Below, piece after piece: positions 8,872 through 18,464 of a stretch of 64,000 nt of DNA. Source of the DNA: Chromatiaceae bacterium (GTDB lineage: Bacteria > Pseudomonadota > Gammaproteobacteria > Chromatiales > Chromatiaceae); contig JALOTB010000006.1 of NCBI GenBank assembly GCA_025458165.1, forward strand, positions 1 to 64,000. Reading direction: 5' to 3'. Numbering within the stretch: the stretch's first letter is position 1; the number at the start of each line of letters is the position of its first letter. The position numbers were made by a program, and so were the translations under genes. The notes below the pieces were generated by a model. That model searched no databases. It was not told the DNA's origin and worked only from the letters and a program-made list of their open reading frames with translations.

Positions 8872-10519
8872 GGCGGGATCGAGTGATGGAGCGGCTGAGG
8901 ACGATCACCGGGATCAGCCCGGCAAGGACGATGGTGAGCGCGGCGGGGGCGGTGTCGGCCAGGCGCTCGTCGGAGGCCAGCTCGTAGGCCCGTACCGCGA
9001 GCGTGTTGAAGTTGAACGGGCGCAGGATCAGGGTGGCCGGCAGCTCTTTGAGCACATCCACGAACACCAGGAGCACCGCGGTCAGCAGGGTCCCGCGCAG
9101 CATCGGGATGTGGATGCGCGCCAGCACCCGTCCGGGCCTGAGCCCGAGCGAGCGGCCCGCCTCGTCCATCGAGGGGCGGATCTGGCCGAGCCCGGCCTCC
9201 ACCGTCTGCAACGCCACGGCGAGGAAGCGCACCAGGTAGGCGAAGACGAGCGCGATCAGCGTCCCGCTCAAGATGAGTCCCGTCGAGATGCCAAGCTGGG
9301 CGCGCATCCAGGCGTCGACGCTGTTGTCGAGCCAGGCGAAGGGGATGATGACGCCGACCGCGATCACGGTCCCAGGGACGGCGTAGCCGAGTCCGGCGAG
9401 GCGCACCGCCGCGGAGACGGATCGGGTCGGCTGCAGCCGTCGCCCGTAGCCCAGGACGAGGGCCAGCAGCAACGCCAGCACGGCGGCGAGGGCCGCAAGC
9501 TGAAGGCTGTTCCCGACCAGCCGCAGGAAGTCGGCGTCGAGACGCGTCTCGGCCACCGTGAACGCCCACACCGTCAACTGCCCCGCGGGGAGCAGGAAGC
9601 CGAGCCCGAGCGGCAGCAGGCAGAAGGCCACCGCGGCGGCGGCCCGACCGCCGCGCAGGCGATGGCGCTGGATCGCCTGATGGCGCTGGCTGGTGTGGTG
9701 ATAGCGCGCCTCGCGGCGTGAGAAGCGCTCGATGGCGATGAGCACGAAGACGAAGCCGAGCAGCATCGCCGAGAGCTGCGCCGCGGCCGCGGCGTCGTCG
9801 AGCCCGAACCAGGTGCGGAATATCCCGGTGGTGAAGGTCGCCACGCCGAAGTATTGCACCGTCCCATAGTCGGCCAGCGTCTCCATCAGGGCGAGCGAGA
9901 GCCCGGCGACGATGGCCGGCCGGGCGAGCGGCAGGGCGACCGTGAAGAAGGTCCGCCAGGGGCCGTTGCCGAGGGTGCGGCTGACGTCGAGCACGCACAG
10001 CGATTGGCTGAGGAAGGCCGCGCGCGTGAGGAGATAGACGTAGGGGTAGAGGACCAGCGCCAGCATGATGGCGGCGCCCGGCAGCGAGCGGATCTCGGGA
10101 AACCAATAGTCCCCGTAGCCCCAGCCGGTCCAGTCGCGCACTGTGGTCTGCACCGGCCCGGCGAAGTCGAGCATCCCCGTGTAGGTATAGGCAATGATGT
10201 AGGCCGGCATCGCCATGGGCAGGAGCAGGGCCCACTCGAAGACCCCGCGCCCCGGGAACTGGCACATGCTGGTGAGCCAGGCCGTGCCGACCCCGCCAAT
10301 CAGGGTGCCGATGGCCACCCCGATCATGAGCAGCAGTGAGTTGGTGACGTAGTCGGCGAGTACGGTCTCGGCGAGATGCTGCCAGACCTCCTGTGAGGGG
10401 ACCAGGGCATAGCCCAGCACGACCAGCACCGGCAGGGCAAGCAGCAGGGCGACGCCAATCACCCCGACGCGCCATAGCCTGGCGCTGCCGATACCGGTGG
10501 TCGCGGAAGCCTGCCCCAA
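8855..10519 (-). CDS. fbpB: Ferric iron ABC transporter, fused permease (FbpB-like)
   Basis: Inner-membrane permease with two homologous permease halves, each carrying an EAA-type loop (YVYLLTRAAFLSQSL in the first half, SMDEAGRSLGLRPGRVLARIHIPML in the second), and about 12 TM helices. I choose the TTG at 10519 because GAGGA sits 7 bp upstream and the first TM (VIGVALLLALPVLVVLGYALV) follows shortly. This gives 554 residues, the usual family size. A longer GTG start at 10666 adds an Arg/Pro-rich tail with no ribosome binding site and is less likely. Placed between the binding-protein gene and the ATPase gene. Confidence 0.87.
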   Translation of the reverse strand: MGQASATTGIGSARLWRVGVIGVALLLALPVLVVLGYALVPSQEVWQHLAETVLADYVTNSLLLMIGVAIGTLIGGVGTAWLTSMCQFPGRGVFEWALLLPMAMPAYIIAYTYTGMLDFAGPVQTTVRDWTGWGYGDYWFPEIRSLPGAAIMLALVLYPYVYLLTRAAFLSQSLCVLDVSRTLGNGPWRTFFTVALPLARPAIVAGLSLALMETLADYGTVQYFGVATFTTGIFRTWFGLDDAAAAAQLSAMLLGFVFVLIAIERFSRREARYHHTSQRHQAIQRHRLRGGRAAAAVAFCLLPLGLGFLLPAGQLTVWAFTVAETRLDADFLRLVGNSLQLAALAAVLALLLALVLGYGRRLQPTRSVSAAVRLAGLGYAVPGTVIAVGVIIPFAWLDNSVDAWMRAQLGISTGLILSGTLIALVFAYLVRFLAVALQTVEAGLGQIRPSMDEAGRSLGLRPGRVLARIHIPMLRGTLLTAVLLVFVDVLKELPATLILRPFNFNTLAVRAYELASDERLADTAPAALTIVLAGLIPVIVLSRSITRSRHAKTA

Positions 10520-10702
10520 GGGATCGTCCTCGCTGGTCAGTCGGGCCCGCGCGCAAGGCGGACTGCCTAGGCGAGTGCGATCTCCCCGGCGTCCATCCCC
10601 GCCAGGCGGAGTGCTTGCCGAGCGGCGCGGGCGGTGGGGCAGGGCTCGCCCCAACACCCGCGCCACGGTGGCGCGATTATCGGCGTTTCAATTCCCTGGC
10701 GT

Positions 10703-11731
10703 CTATTTCCAGCCCGCGCGATCCATCAGGCGGACGGCCTCGGCATTGAGCTCGCCAAGGCGGGATAGGTTGATGTCGTCGGCCTTGTAATCACCCCAGG
10801 CGGCGAGCGTCGCGCTGAGCGGGATGCCCGGACGCACCGGGTACTCCCCGTTGGTCTGGGCGTACCACTCCTGGGAGGCGTCGCTCGCGAGGAACTCCAG
10901 TAGCCTGACCGCCGGGTCTCGGTGCTTGGCCGACTGGGTGAGCGCCGCGCCGCTCACGTTGACGTGGGTCCCCCGCCCGTCTTGGTTGGGCCAGAACACT
11001 CGCAGCTTCTCGGCGGCGGCACGATCGGCGGGATCGCTCCCGGTCAACATGGCGGCCAGGTAGTAGGTGTTGGCGATTGCGATATCGCATTGACCGGCCG
11101 CGCCGGCGCTGATCTGATCCCGATCCCCCCCCTTCGGTGGCCGGGCCAGGTTTGCGACCAGGCCCTTGGCCCAGCCCTCCACGGCCTCGACCCCGTCGGC
11201 CGCGATCATGGAGGCGACCATCGATTGGTTGTAGATGTTGTCGGAGGAGCGGATGCAGATGCGACCCTTCCACTTGGGGTCGGCCAAGTCCTCGTAGGTC
11301 GAGAGCTCGGACGGATCGACCTTGCCGTCGACGTAGAGGATCGGGCGGCTGCGCAGCGAGAGCCCAAACCAGTGGCCCTCTGGGTCGCGATAGGCCGCGG
11401 GGATCGCCGCGGCGAGCGCCTCGGACCCCACGGCCTGGGTGACCCCGGCCTCCTTGGCACGGTGCAGGTTGCCGGCGTCCACCGTGAGCAGCAGATCCGC
11501 GGGCGAGTTGATGCCCTCGCTCTGGAGCCGCTTCAAGAGCTCGTCGGCCTTGCCGGTCACCAGGTTGACCCTGATCCCGGTCTGCTCGGTGAAGCGGTCG
11601 AGAAGGGGTTTGATGAGATCCTCTTTGCGTGCGGAGTAGAGGTTGACCTCGTCTGCCGCCCAGAGGGCCGGCGGGACGGCGAGGGTGAAGGCGAGGGCGG
11701 CTGGAATCAGCCAGTTCAGGTGCTTATGCAT
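10703..11731 (-). CDS. fbpA: Iron(III)-binding periplasmic protein (FbpA/FutA family)
   Basis: Periplasmic solute-binding protein that delivers ferric iron to FbpBC. 342 residues from the ATG at 11731 (GGAG upstream). The N-terminus HKHLNWLIPAALAFTLAVPP...WAA is a signal peptide. The mature protein starts DEVNLYSARKEDLIKPLL, the typical beginning of the transferrin-like iron-binding family, and includes IANTYYLAAML with the paired tyrosines used for iron coordination. First gene of the operon. A sigma-70 promoter overlapped by a Fur-type operator lies 66-94 bp upstream, so iron repression is expected. Confidence 0.9.
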   Translation of the reverse strand: MHKHLNWLIPAALAFTLAVPPALWAADEVNLYSARKEDLIKPLLDRFTEQTGIRVNLVTGKADELLKRLQSEGINSPADLLLTVDAGNLHRAKEAGVTQAVGSEALAAAIPAAYRDPEGHWFGLSLRSRPILYVDGKVDPSELSTYEDLADPKWKGRICIRSSDNIYNQSMVASMIAADGVEAVEGWAKGLVANLARPPKGGDRDQISAGAAGQCDIAIANTYYLAAMLTGSDPADRAAAEKLRVFWPNQDGRGTHVNVSGAALTQSAKHRDPAVRLLEFLASDASQEWYAQTNGEYPVRPGIPLSATLAAWGDYKADDINLSRLGELNAEAVRLMDRAGWK

Positions 11732-11796
11732 TGCGCTCTCCGTTAAACGGTTGTCGGACAGTGAGTGACGCGGCTCGGCTCGCGAGCCTGGGCCAT

Positions 11797-11825
11797 AGGA
11801 TAATGCGAACAAGTCGCATTAGCAA
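11797..11825 (-). promoter_or_regulatory. Promoter of fbpABC
   Basis: On the minus strand: -35 TTGCTA (11820-11825), 17-bp spacer, -10 TATCCT (11797-11802). The spacer is filled by the Fur-like box, so bound repressor would exclude RNA polymerase. Confidence 0.65.
11802..11820. promoter_or_regulatory. Fur box
   Basis: The 19-mer AATGCGAACAAGTCGCATT is a dyad with perfect arms TAATGCGA/TCGCATTA (11801-11808 and 11814-11821) and closely follows the proteobacterial iron box pattern (AATGnGAAnnnnTCnCATT). Its location inside the promoter of an iron transporter operon supports Fur regulation. Confidence 0.8.
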
Positions 11826-11950
11826 ATATGCCTGCCCCTTTTCGGAGTGAGCCCAGGCCGGCCGACCTTGAAACGGCCTGGCCCCGTCCAGACCTTCGCC
11901 GCCAGGGAGTGCGCCAGCCGGGATCTCGTCAATCCACGCCCTCGGGGGGC

Positions 11951-11980
11951 TTGAATCCATCCCACGTAAGCGCATATAAA
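11951..11980 (+). promoter_or_regulatory. Candidate suf promoter
   Basis: -35-like TTGAAT (11951-11956) and -10-like TATAAA (11975-11980) separated by 18 bp, 40 bp upstream of the sufB start. The AT-rich -10 stands out from the GC-rich surroundings. Confidence 0.55.
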
Positions 11981-12005
11981 AACCCGAGTGAAATACTCAG
12001 GATAT
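11980..12005. promoter_or_regulatory. IscR-like (type 1) operator upstream of sufB
   Basis: Dyad CCGAGT-gaaat-ACTCaGG flanked by AT-rich ends (AAAcC... and ...GATAT). This fits the IscR type-1 layout: G-A-(C/G)-T, five AT-rich bases, A-(G/C)-T-C with flanking C/G and outer AT. It sits directly downstream of the -10 element, a position suited to repression. No iscR gene is in the window. Confidence 0.6.
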
Positions 12006-12019
12006 CGGAGCACTAACAG

Positions 12020-13462
12020 ATGACCGCAGCACCCGTCGTCGAAGACCTCGTCAGGTCCGAGTATGAGCATGGATTCGTCACTGAGATCGAGTCCGATACC
12101 CTGCCGCCCGGTCTCGACGAGGGCGTGATTCGTGCCATCTCCGAGCGCAAGGGCGAGCCCGAGTTCATGTTGGAGTGGCGCCTCAAGGCCTACCGTCACT
12201 GGCTGACGATGGCCACCCCGACCTGGGCCTCGGTGCACTACCCGCCGATCGACTATCAGTCGATCTCCTACTTCTCGGCACCGAAGAAGAAGGACGGGCC
12301 GAAGAGCCTGGACGAGGTCGACCCCGCCCTGCTTGAGACCTACGAGAAGCTCGGTATCCCGATCGAGGAGCAGAAGGCGCTCGCCGGGGTCGCGGTGGAC
12401 GCGGTGTTCGACAGCGTCTCAGTCGCGACCACCTTCCGCGAGAAGCTCGCCGAGGCCGGCGTGATCTTCTGCGCCTTCTCCGAGGCGGTGCACGATCACC
12501 CAGAGCTGGTGCAGAGGTATCTCGGCTCGGTCGTGCCGCACACCGACAACTTCTATGCCGCGCTCAACTCCGCGGTGTTCAGCGACGGGACCTTCGTCTA
12601 CGTGCCCAAGGGCGTGCGCTGCCCGATGGAGCTCAGCACCTATTTCCGTATCAACGCGAAGAACACCGGGCAGTTCGAGCGCACCCTGATCATCGCCGAC
12701 GAGGGTGCCTACGTGAGCTACCTGGAGGGATGCACGGCGCCGATGCGCGACGAGAACCAGCTCCACGCCGCGGTGGTCGAGCTGGTCGCCATGGACGATG
12801 CCGAGATCAAGTACTCGACGGTGCAGAACTGGTACCCGGGCGACGAGCAGGGGCGCGGCGGGATCTATAACTTCGTCACCAAGCGCGGGGACTGCCGCGG
12901 AGCGCGCTCGAAGATCTCCTGGACCCAGGTCGAGACCGGCTCGGCCATTACCTGGAAATACCCGAGCTGCATCCTGCGCGGCGACGACTCGGTTGGCGAG
13001 TTCTACTCGGTGGCGGTGACCAAGGGCCGCCAGCAGGCTGACACCGGGACCAAGATGATCCACCTCGGGCGTAACACCCGCTCGACCATCGTCTCCAAGG
13101 GGATCTCGGCGGGTCACGGCCAGCAGGCCTATCGCGGCCTGGTGCGTATCGCCCAGCGTGCCGAGAACGCGCGCAATCACACCCAGTGCGACAGCCTGCT
13201 GCTGGGGGACAAGTGCGGTGCGCACACCTTCCCCTACATCGAGGTGAAGAACCCCAGCGCCCAGCTCGAGCACGAGGCGACCACCTCCAAGATCAGCGAG
13301 GACCAGCTCTTCTACTGCCGCTCGCGCGGACTCTCGGCGGAGGATGCCGTCTCGATGATCGTCAACGGCTTCTGCAAGGAGGTCTTCAACGAGCTGCCGA
13401 TGGAGTTCGCGGTCGAGGCCCAGAAGCTCCTGAGCATCAGCCTGGAGGGGGCGGTCGGCTGA
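12020..13462 (+). CDS. sufB: Fe-S cluster assembly scaffold SufB
   Basis: Scaffold component of the SufBC2D complex for Fe-S cluster assembly, cytoplasmic. 480 residues, the usual SufB length. Recognisable segments are [48 protein letters not shown], the [14 protein letters not shown] region ([19 protein letters not shown]) with the conserved Cys, and the C-terminal [18 protein letters not shown] shared with SufD. The ATG follows GGAG (12007-12010). First gene of the suf operon, divergent from fbpABC and preceded by an IscR-like operator. Confidence 0.96.
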   Translation: MTAAPVVEDLVRSEYEHGFVTEIESDTLPPGLDEGVIRAISERKGEPEFMLEWRLKAYRHWLTMATPTWASVHYPPIDYQSISYFSAPKKKDGPKSLDEVDPALLETYEKLGIPIEEQKALAGVAVDAVFDSVSVATTFREKLAEAGVIFCAFSEAVHDHPELVQRYLGSVVPHTDNFYAALNSAVFSDGTFVYVPKGVRCPMELSTYFRINAKNTGQFERTLIIADEGAYVSYLEGCTAPMRDENQLHAAVVELVAMDDAEIKYSTVQNWYPGDEQGRGGIYNFVTKRGDCRGARSKISWTQVETGSAITWKYPSCILRGDDSVGEFYSVAVTKGRQQADTGTKMIHLGRNTRSTIVSKGISAGHGQQAYRGLVRIAQRAENARNHTQCDSLLLGDKCGAHTFPYIEVKNPSAQLEHEATTSKISEDQLFYCRSRGLSAEDAVSMIVNGFCKEVFNELPMEFAVEAQKLLSISLEGAVG

Positions 13463-13465
13463 TCC

Positions 13466-13500
13466 GATTGCGAATTCGGGATCGCGGATTGCGGAATGCA
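13466..13500. repeat. Short degenerate tandem repeat between sufB and sufC
   Basis: The sufB-sufC gap (109 bp) begins with reiterated 6-8-mers: GATTGCG (13466-13472), AATTCGGG, ATCGCG, then GATTGCG again (13487-13493) and GAATGC. No gene is visible in this stretch. Confidence 0.5.
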
Positions 13501-13571
13501 CGGTTGCGGTGACCGGCGAGCCCGGGGCACCGACAGATCGATAGGTTTAGGCGTCTCGCGAGGAGATCGGA

Positions 13572-14329
<758 letters not shown>

Positions 14330-14333
<4 letters not shown>

Positions 14334-15661
14334 GCGGGCCAGCGAGCAACCTCGGGGCGCTAGAGCGCTGGCTGGAGGGCGGTGCCGAGCGCCTCCCCGG
14401 CAGTGGCCTCGACTGGCTGGAGGCGGAGCGCAGCCAAGCACTCGCGCGGGTGCGTGCCGAGGGGGTGCCCAGCGCCCGCCAGGAGGGCTGGCGCTACACT
14501 GGGCTCAAGACGCTGGTCGAGCAGCCCTTTGTGCGGTACGCCGAGCCGGTGACCGGGGTCGAGGAGGAGGACCTGGAGGAGGTCCTGGTCCCCGGTCTGG
14601 ACGCCCATCGCGTGGTGCTCGTCAACGGTCGTTTCGTCGCCGGGCTTTCGAGCCTCGGTGCCCTGCCGGCCGGGGTGCGGGCGGGCAGCCTGCGCGAGAT
14701 CCTGGAGTCGGATCCCGACGCGGTCGCCGACCGTCTCACCAAGGTCGCCGGCGACGGTGCCCACGTCTTCTCCGCGCTCAACACCGCCGGGATGGATGAT
14801 GGCTTCGTCCTGCTGGTCGGCCGCGGGGCGCTCGTCGAGCGCCCGATCGAGCTGATCCACCTCTCGGTCGGGATGGACGAGCCCAGGGTCGCCCAGCCCC
14901 GTCACCTGGTCGCGCTGGAGGAGGGGGCCCAGGCGAGCCTGATCGAGCGTTACGTGAGCCTCGGCGAGTCGCTCTACTGCACCAACTCGGTGTTGGAGCT
15001 CTCGCTCGGCCGGGCCGCGGTGCTCCGGCACCAGCGTATCCAGCTCGAGAGCGTCAACGCCTTTCACATCACCGGCGTCTATCTCAGCCAGGGCGCCGAC
15101 AGCCGCTACCTGGGTGTCAACATCGGACTGGGTGCTGCCTGGGCGCGCACCGATCTGGTGGTGCGCTTCGCCGGCCCGCATGCGGAGTGCGACCTCAAGG
15201 GGCTCTATCTCGCCGGCGACAAGCAGGTCATGGACCACCACCTGGACATCGATCACGGGGTGCCCCAGTGCTCGAGCCGCGAGACCTTCAAGGGCGTCCT
15301 CTACGGCAAGGGGCGCGCGGTGTTCGACGGGCGGATTCACGTGGCGGTCGACGCGCAGAAGACCGACGCCCAGCTCTCGAACAAGAATCTCCTGCTGTCG
15401 CGCAACGCCGAGATCGACACCAAGCCGCAGCTCGAGATCCACGCCGACGACGTCAAGTGCAGCCACGGCACCACGGTCGGGCAGATCGACCCGCAGATGC
15501 TCTTCTATCTTCGCTCGCGCGGGATCTCCGCACCGCTCGCGCGGCGCATGCTCTGCCTCGGGTTCGCGGGCGAGATCATCGAGGCCCTCGGGCCTGAGCC
15601 GTTGCGCGAGTACGTCACCGAGGTGGTGGGGCGGCGTCTGGAGACGGCACCCCTGGAGTAA
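14330..15661 (+). CDS. sufD: Fe-S cluster assembly protein SufD
   Basis: SufB paralogue and partner in the SufBC2D scaffold, 443 residues. The C-terminal beta-helix region is well preserved: DHHLDIDHGVPQCSSRETFKG, RAVFDGRIHVAVDAQKTDAQLSNKNLLLS, EIHADDVKCSHGTTVGQID, YLRSRGI. The start codon overlaps the sufC stop (ATGA), so the genes are translationally coupled. Confidence 0.95.
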
Positions 15662-15744
15662 GCCGGAGCAGTCACCGCCGGCCACAGGCATGGCGGGAGC
15701 GCCGAGGCAGTGAGTGTCCTACCCCATCTGGTCGAGAGGCAGCC

Positions 15745-16152
15745 ATGAATAGACTTGCCCGTTTTACGGGATTCGGTCACCACGAGTCGGAGCCCGGGAC
15801 CCATCCCACCGAGCGTCATATCCACGCCCAAGTGGAGCGGATGGAAGCGGAGGAGCTGCGCGAGCCGATCATCGCGGCCCTGCGCACCGTCCACGACCCG
15901 GAGATCCCGGTCAACATCTACGACCTGGGGCTGATCTACCGGATCGGGATCCAGGGCAACGGCGACGTTGAGATCGACATGACACTCACCGCCCCCGCCT
16001 GTCCGGTGGCCGGGATGATGCCGGTGATGGTCCGCGAGGCCCTGGAGAAGGTCGACGGAGTGGGTAACGTGAAGGTCGAGCTGGTCTGGGATCCGCCGTG
16101 GACCCAGGAGAAGATGACCGATGAGGCGCGTCTGCAGCTCGGCCTCTTCTGA
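15745..16152 (+). CDS. sufT: SufT-type Fe-S maturation protein (DUF59/MIP18)
   Basis: Small cytoplasmic accessory factor of Fe-S assembly, 135 residues. An acidic/His-rich N-terminus of about 30 residues is followed by the MIP18/DUF59 domain. The domain runs EPIIAALRTVHDPEIPVNIYDLGLIYRI, then DMTLTAPACPVAGMMP with the conserved Cys, then VELVWDPPWTQEKMTDEARLQLG, a hallmark ending. It lies 83 bp after sufD on the same strand and is probably part of the suf operon. Confidence 0.9.
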   Translation: MNRLARFTGFGHHESEPGTHPTERHIHAQVERMEAEELREPIIAALRTVHDPEIPVNIYDLGLIYRIGIQGNGDVEIDMTLTAPACPVAGMMPVMVREALEKVDGVGNVKVELVWDPPWTQEKMTDEARLQLGLF

Positions 16153-16221
16153 ACTATGGGCGGGGGTGTCCGGCCGAGGCCAGGACCCCGCCACAGGTCG
16201 ACCCGCGAGGCGCGCGAGCGT

Positions 16222-16539
16222 ATGAGTCAGCCACTCACCATCGAGCACGCCCTCCTGGTGCTCGCCGATCCGACCGACGCCGCTTGGTCGCAGGCCTTCC
16301 GCTTCCTCTGCGACCATCCCGAGACCGCGGGGATCATGCTCGATACCTTTCGCGATACGCTCATGGAGCTGGGCATAGAGCCCTCAGCGACCGATCCCAA
16401 GACGGGCGAGCCAACCTATGCGCTCGGCGATGTTGCCCGTGCCATGGGGATTCCCGAAGCGGATCTCGGTGCTGCCGTCAGCGAGTACGACCCCGACCCG
16501 CCGCAGGATACGGACGTCGTCCGAGCTCCTGGGTCTTGA
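16222..16539 (+). CDS. Small conserved hypothetical protein at the end of the suf cluster
   Basis: 105 residues, acidic, predicted soluble, no signal or TM segment. It begins MSQPLTIEHALLVLADPTDAAW and contains HPETAGIMLDTFRDTLMELGIEPSATDPKTGEP. I do not recognise a family. The ATG at 16222 gives the compact protein; upstream in-frame sequence is Arg/Pro-rich and looks non-coding. It follows sufT by 69 bp, so it may be co-transcribed and linked to Fe-S assembly, but that is inference. Confidence 0.6.
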   Translation: MSQPLTIEHALLVLADPTDAAWSQAFRFLCDHPETAGIMLDTFRDTLMELGIEPSATDPKTGEPTYALGDVARAMGIPEADLGAAVSEYDPDPPQDTDVVRAPGS

Positions 16540-16945
16540 CGCCCAGGCCTTGCCGGCCCGACCCACCCCTCGCGTGCGCGATCCGAGCCACGGCCCCGCA
16601 CGCCGTTGCGGCGCCCTTAGGATACGCCGAGGAATCCGCCCGGCCGGGCGCAAGCCCGCTGGCGATTAGCAACCGCGATTTCGGAATCGATCCTGTCCGG
16701 GTCTCCTTGGCGACAAGATCGGTGGGTAGCCCTGCCTGCACGGCAAGCACCGAGTCCTTCAGGGCTTGCGCAAGGTGACCTCGCCCGCCCCGCATCCCTG
16801 ATGCTGCTCCCACGCGCGGTGGTATGATTCGCGTCAAGGTCATTGGCGGCGCCAGCCATGCATTGCCGACGTCATCACGCGACCGCTGGCGCGTCAGCGG
16901 TTGAACGCCTCTCGCCCCTGGCGTGCAGGGCGCGTCGTGGTTGCG
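16540..16945. other. 406-bp gap before the phc-like operon
   Basis: No convincing gene. A minus-strand open frame at 16478-16843 is Arg/Gly-rich, without ribosome binding site or recognisable motif. The stretch holds the candidate promoter at 16820-16828. Confidence 0.5.
16820..16828 (+). promoter_or_regulatory. Candidate extended -10 promoter of the phc-like operon
   Basis: TGG-TATGAT matches an extended -10 (TGn plus hexamer with 5/6 match). No good -35 is seen, as expected for this promoter class. It is about 115 bp upstream of the chosen methyltransferase start. Confidence 0.5.
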
Positions 16946-18457
16946 ATGCCGATCGACCAGGCTACCCTCCGCGGGGTGGCTGCCCCGGCAAGGGGCGTCA
17001 GGGACGGCTCTCAGATTCCCAAGCCCGTCCTCTGCCCCAGCCCGGATCCCCTACCCATCGTGTCCGTCCAGCAATCCCCCCTCCAGAGCCTCGTCAGTTT
17101 TCGTAACAGCCAGGGCGAGGCGGCCCGCGGCACCTTGCTCAAGCTCGAAGAGACAACCGTCGTCTTCGAGGTCTACAACCCGTATTCGATCGTTCAATTG
17201 AGCGAGATCCTCCAGGAGCTCACCATTCGGCGCGGCCAGCGGGTCATCTACCAGGGCAGGGCAGTCGTCAGCAATCTGGTCAATACCGGCCTGATGTTGA
17301 TCGTCTCCGTTAAGCTCCTGGACTCCTGGAGCGCCCTCTCATCGGTGGTGGGGGAGTCCGACCGTGGGGCGCTACAGGATGAGGTCGAGCGCTTCGTCGA
17401 GGACTGGGAGCGGTTCAATCGGCTGCGTGCCGAGTTCCTGCTGGCGGTGGACACGCTGAGGTCTTTTCTTGGGGAGCTGAGCAAGTGGTTGGCCCAGCTC
17501 GACTTCTTAACCCCTTCCCAGGCCGGTGGCGACGCGGGCTCCGCGGCCCCGCCGTTAGACCGCTTGGCCGATGCGCTGATACCGCGGATGAAGCGGCTCT
17601 TTTATGAGCTTGAGCGTGAGGCGCGCGCCGTGGCCGACGACGAGATCGACCATCACCGGGCCTGTGTGCAGCGCGATTTGCATCCGCTGCTGCTCCCCGC
17701 GCCGTTCATTCACCGCACCTTCGCTAAGCCGCTCGGCTACGCCGGGGATTACGAGATGATGAACATGATTCAGCGTAATCCGGCTGAGGGGCAGACTGTT
17801 TACGCGAAGCTCATCAACATGCTCTTCTTGGATGCGGCGATCCCCCAGTCGGTCCGCAATCGCACCGGGATCTTGTGCCAATTGATTCAGGGGGAGGCCG
17901 AGCGAGTCCAGGCCGACGGCGGTCGGCTTCGCGTGATGAATATCGGCTGCGGGCCGGCGATCGAGGTGCGACGTTTCCTGAGCGACCTCCCACCGGGGCT
18001 CACCTGTGACTTCACGCTGATGGATTTCAACGGAGAGACCCTCGGCTATGTGAAGGAACGCCTCGCGGAGATCGAACCGAGCTGGCGGGGGAGGGCACAA
18101 GTCCACTTACTCCACGAGTCGGTGCACAACCTGCTCAAGGTCCCGTCTGGGATCACCGAGCGCACCGGCCAGTTTGACTTGGTGTATTGCTCGGGGCTCT
18201 TCGATTATCTCTCGGACAAGATCTGCTCACGGCTGTTACGCCTCTTCTATTCTTGGCTCGCGCCCGATGGCGTGCTGTTCGTGACCAACATGCACACATC
18301 CAATCCCGAGCGCCGCATCATGGATCTCATTATGGAGTGGTATTTGATCTATCGCGACGAGGTCGCGATGGCCAATCTGGTGCCGGGCCTTGGCACGCAG
18401 CGGGTGTACAGTGACCAGACCGGCGTCAATGTCGCGTTGGAGATCCGCAAGGTCTAG
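16946..18457 (+). CDS. PhcB-like SAM-dependent methyltransferase with N-terminal PilZ-like domain
   Basis: Candidate autoinducer synthase. The N-terminal part (about residues 40-130) is a PilZ-like beta-barrel (SFRNSQGEAARGTLLKLEETTVVFEVYN split over two strands, then VIYQGRAVVSNLV). A helical linker follows, with the family segment FAKPLGYAGDYEMMNM. Next comes a class I methyltransferase fold: VMNIGCGPAIEVRRFL (SAM loop), FTLMDFNGETL, FDLVYCSGLFDYL, APDGVLFVTNMH. This layout is that of the PhcB group, which methylates 3-hydroxy fatty acids to signal esters in Ralstonia. The start is uncertain: ATG 16946 (503 aa, weak RBS), TTG 16901 or GTG 17060 (465 aa, starting just before the PilZ-like barrel). 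First gene of a four-gene operon with three signalling proteins. Confidence 0.82.
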   Translation: MPIDQATLRGVAAPARGVRDGSQIPKPVLCPSPDPLPIVSVQQSPLQSLVSFRNSQGEAARGTLLKLEETTVVFEVYNPYSIVQLSEILQELTIRRGQRVIYQGRAVVSNLVNTGLMLIVSVKLLDSWSALSSVVGESDRGALQDEVERFVEDWERFNRLRAEFLLAVDTLRSFLGELSKWLAQLDFLTPSQAGGDAGSAAPPLDRLADALIPRMKRLFYELEREARAVADDEIDHHRACVQRDLHPLLLPAPFIHRTFAKPLGYAGDYEMMNMIQRNPAEGQTVYAKLINMLFLDAAIPQSVRNRTGILCQLIQGEAERVQADGGRLRVMNIGCGPAIEVRRFLSDLPPGLTCDFTLMDFNGETLGYVKERLAEIEPSWRGRAQVHLLHESVHNLLKVPSGITERTGQFDLVYCSGLFDYLSDKICSRLLRLFYSWLAPDGVLFVTNMHTSNPERRIMDLIMEWYLIYRDEVAMANLVPGLGTQRVYSDQTGVNVALEIRKV

Positions 18458-18464
18458 CCGCGGC

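Noticed and set aside
12419..13501. A 360-residue minus-strand frame over sufB
   Set aside because: Mirror frame of sufB with Leu/Val/Asp/Arg bias; sufB motifs are unambiguous on the plus strand.
16478..16843. A 121-residue minus-strand frame in the gap before the phc-like operon
   Set aside because: Overlaps the end of the 105-residue gene, is Arg/Gly/Ala-rich, and has neither RBS nor recognisable motif.
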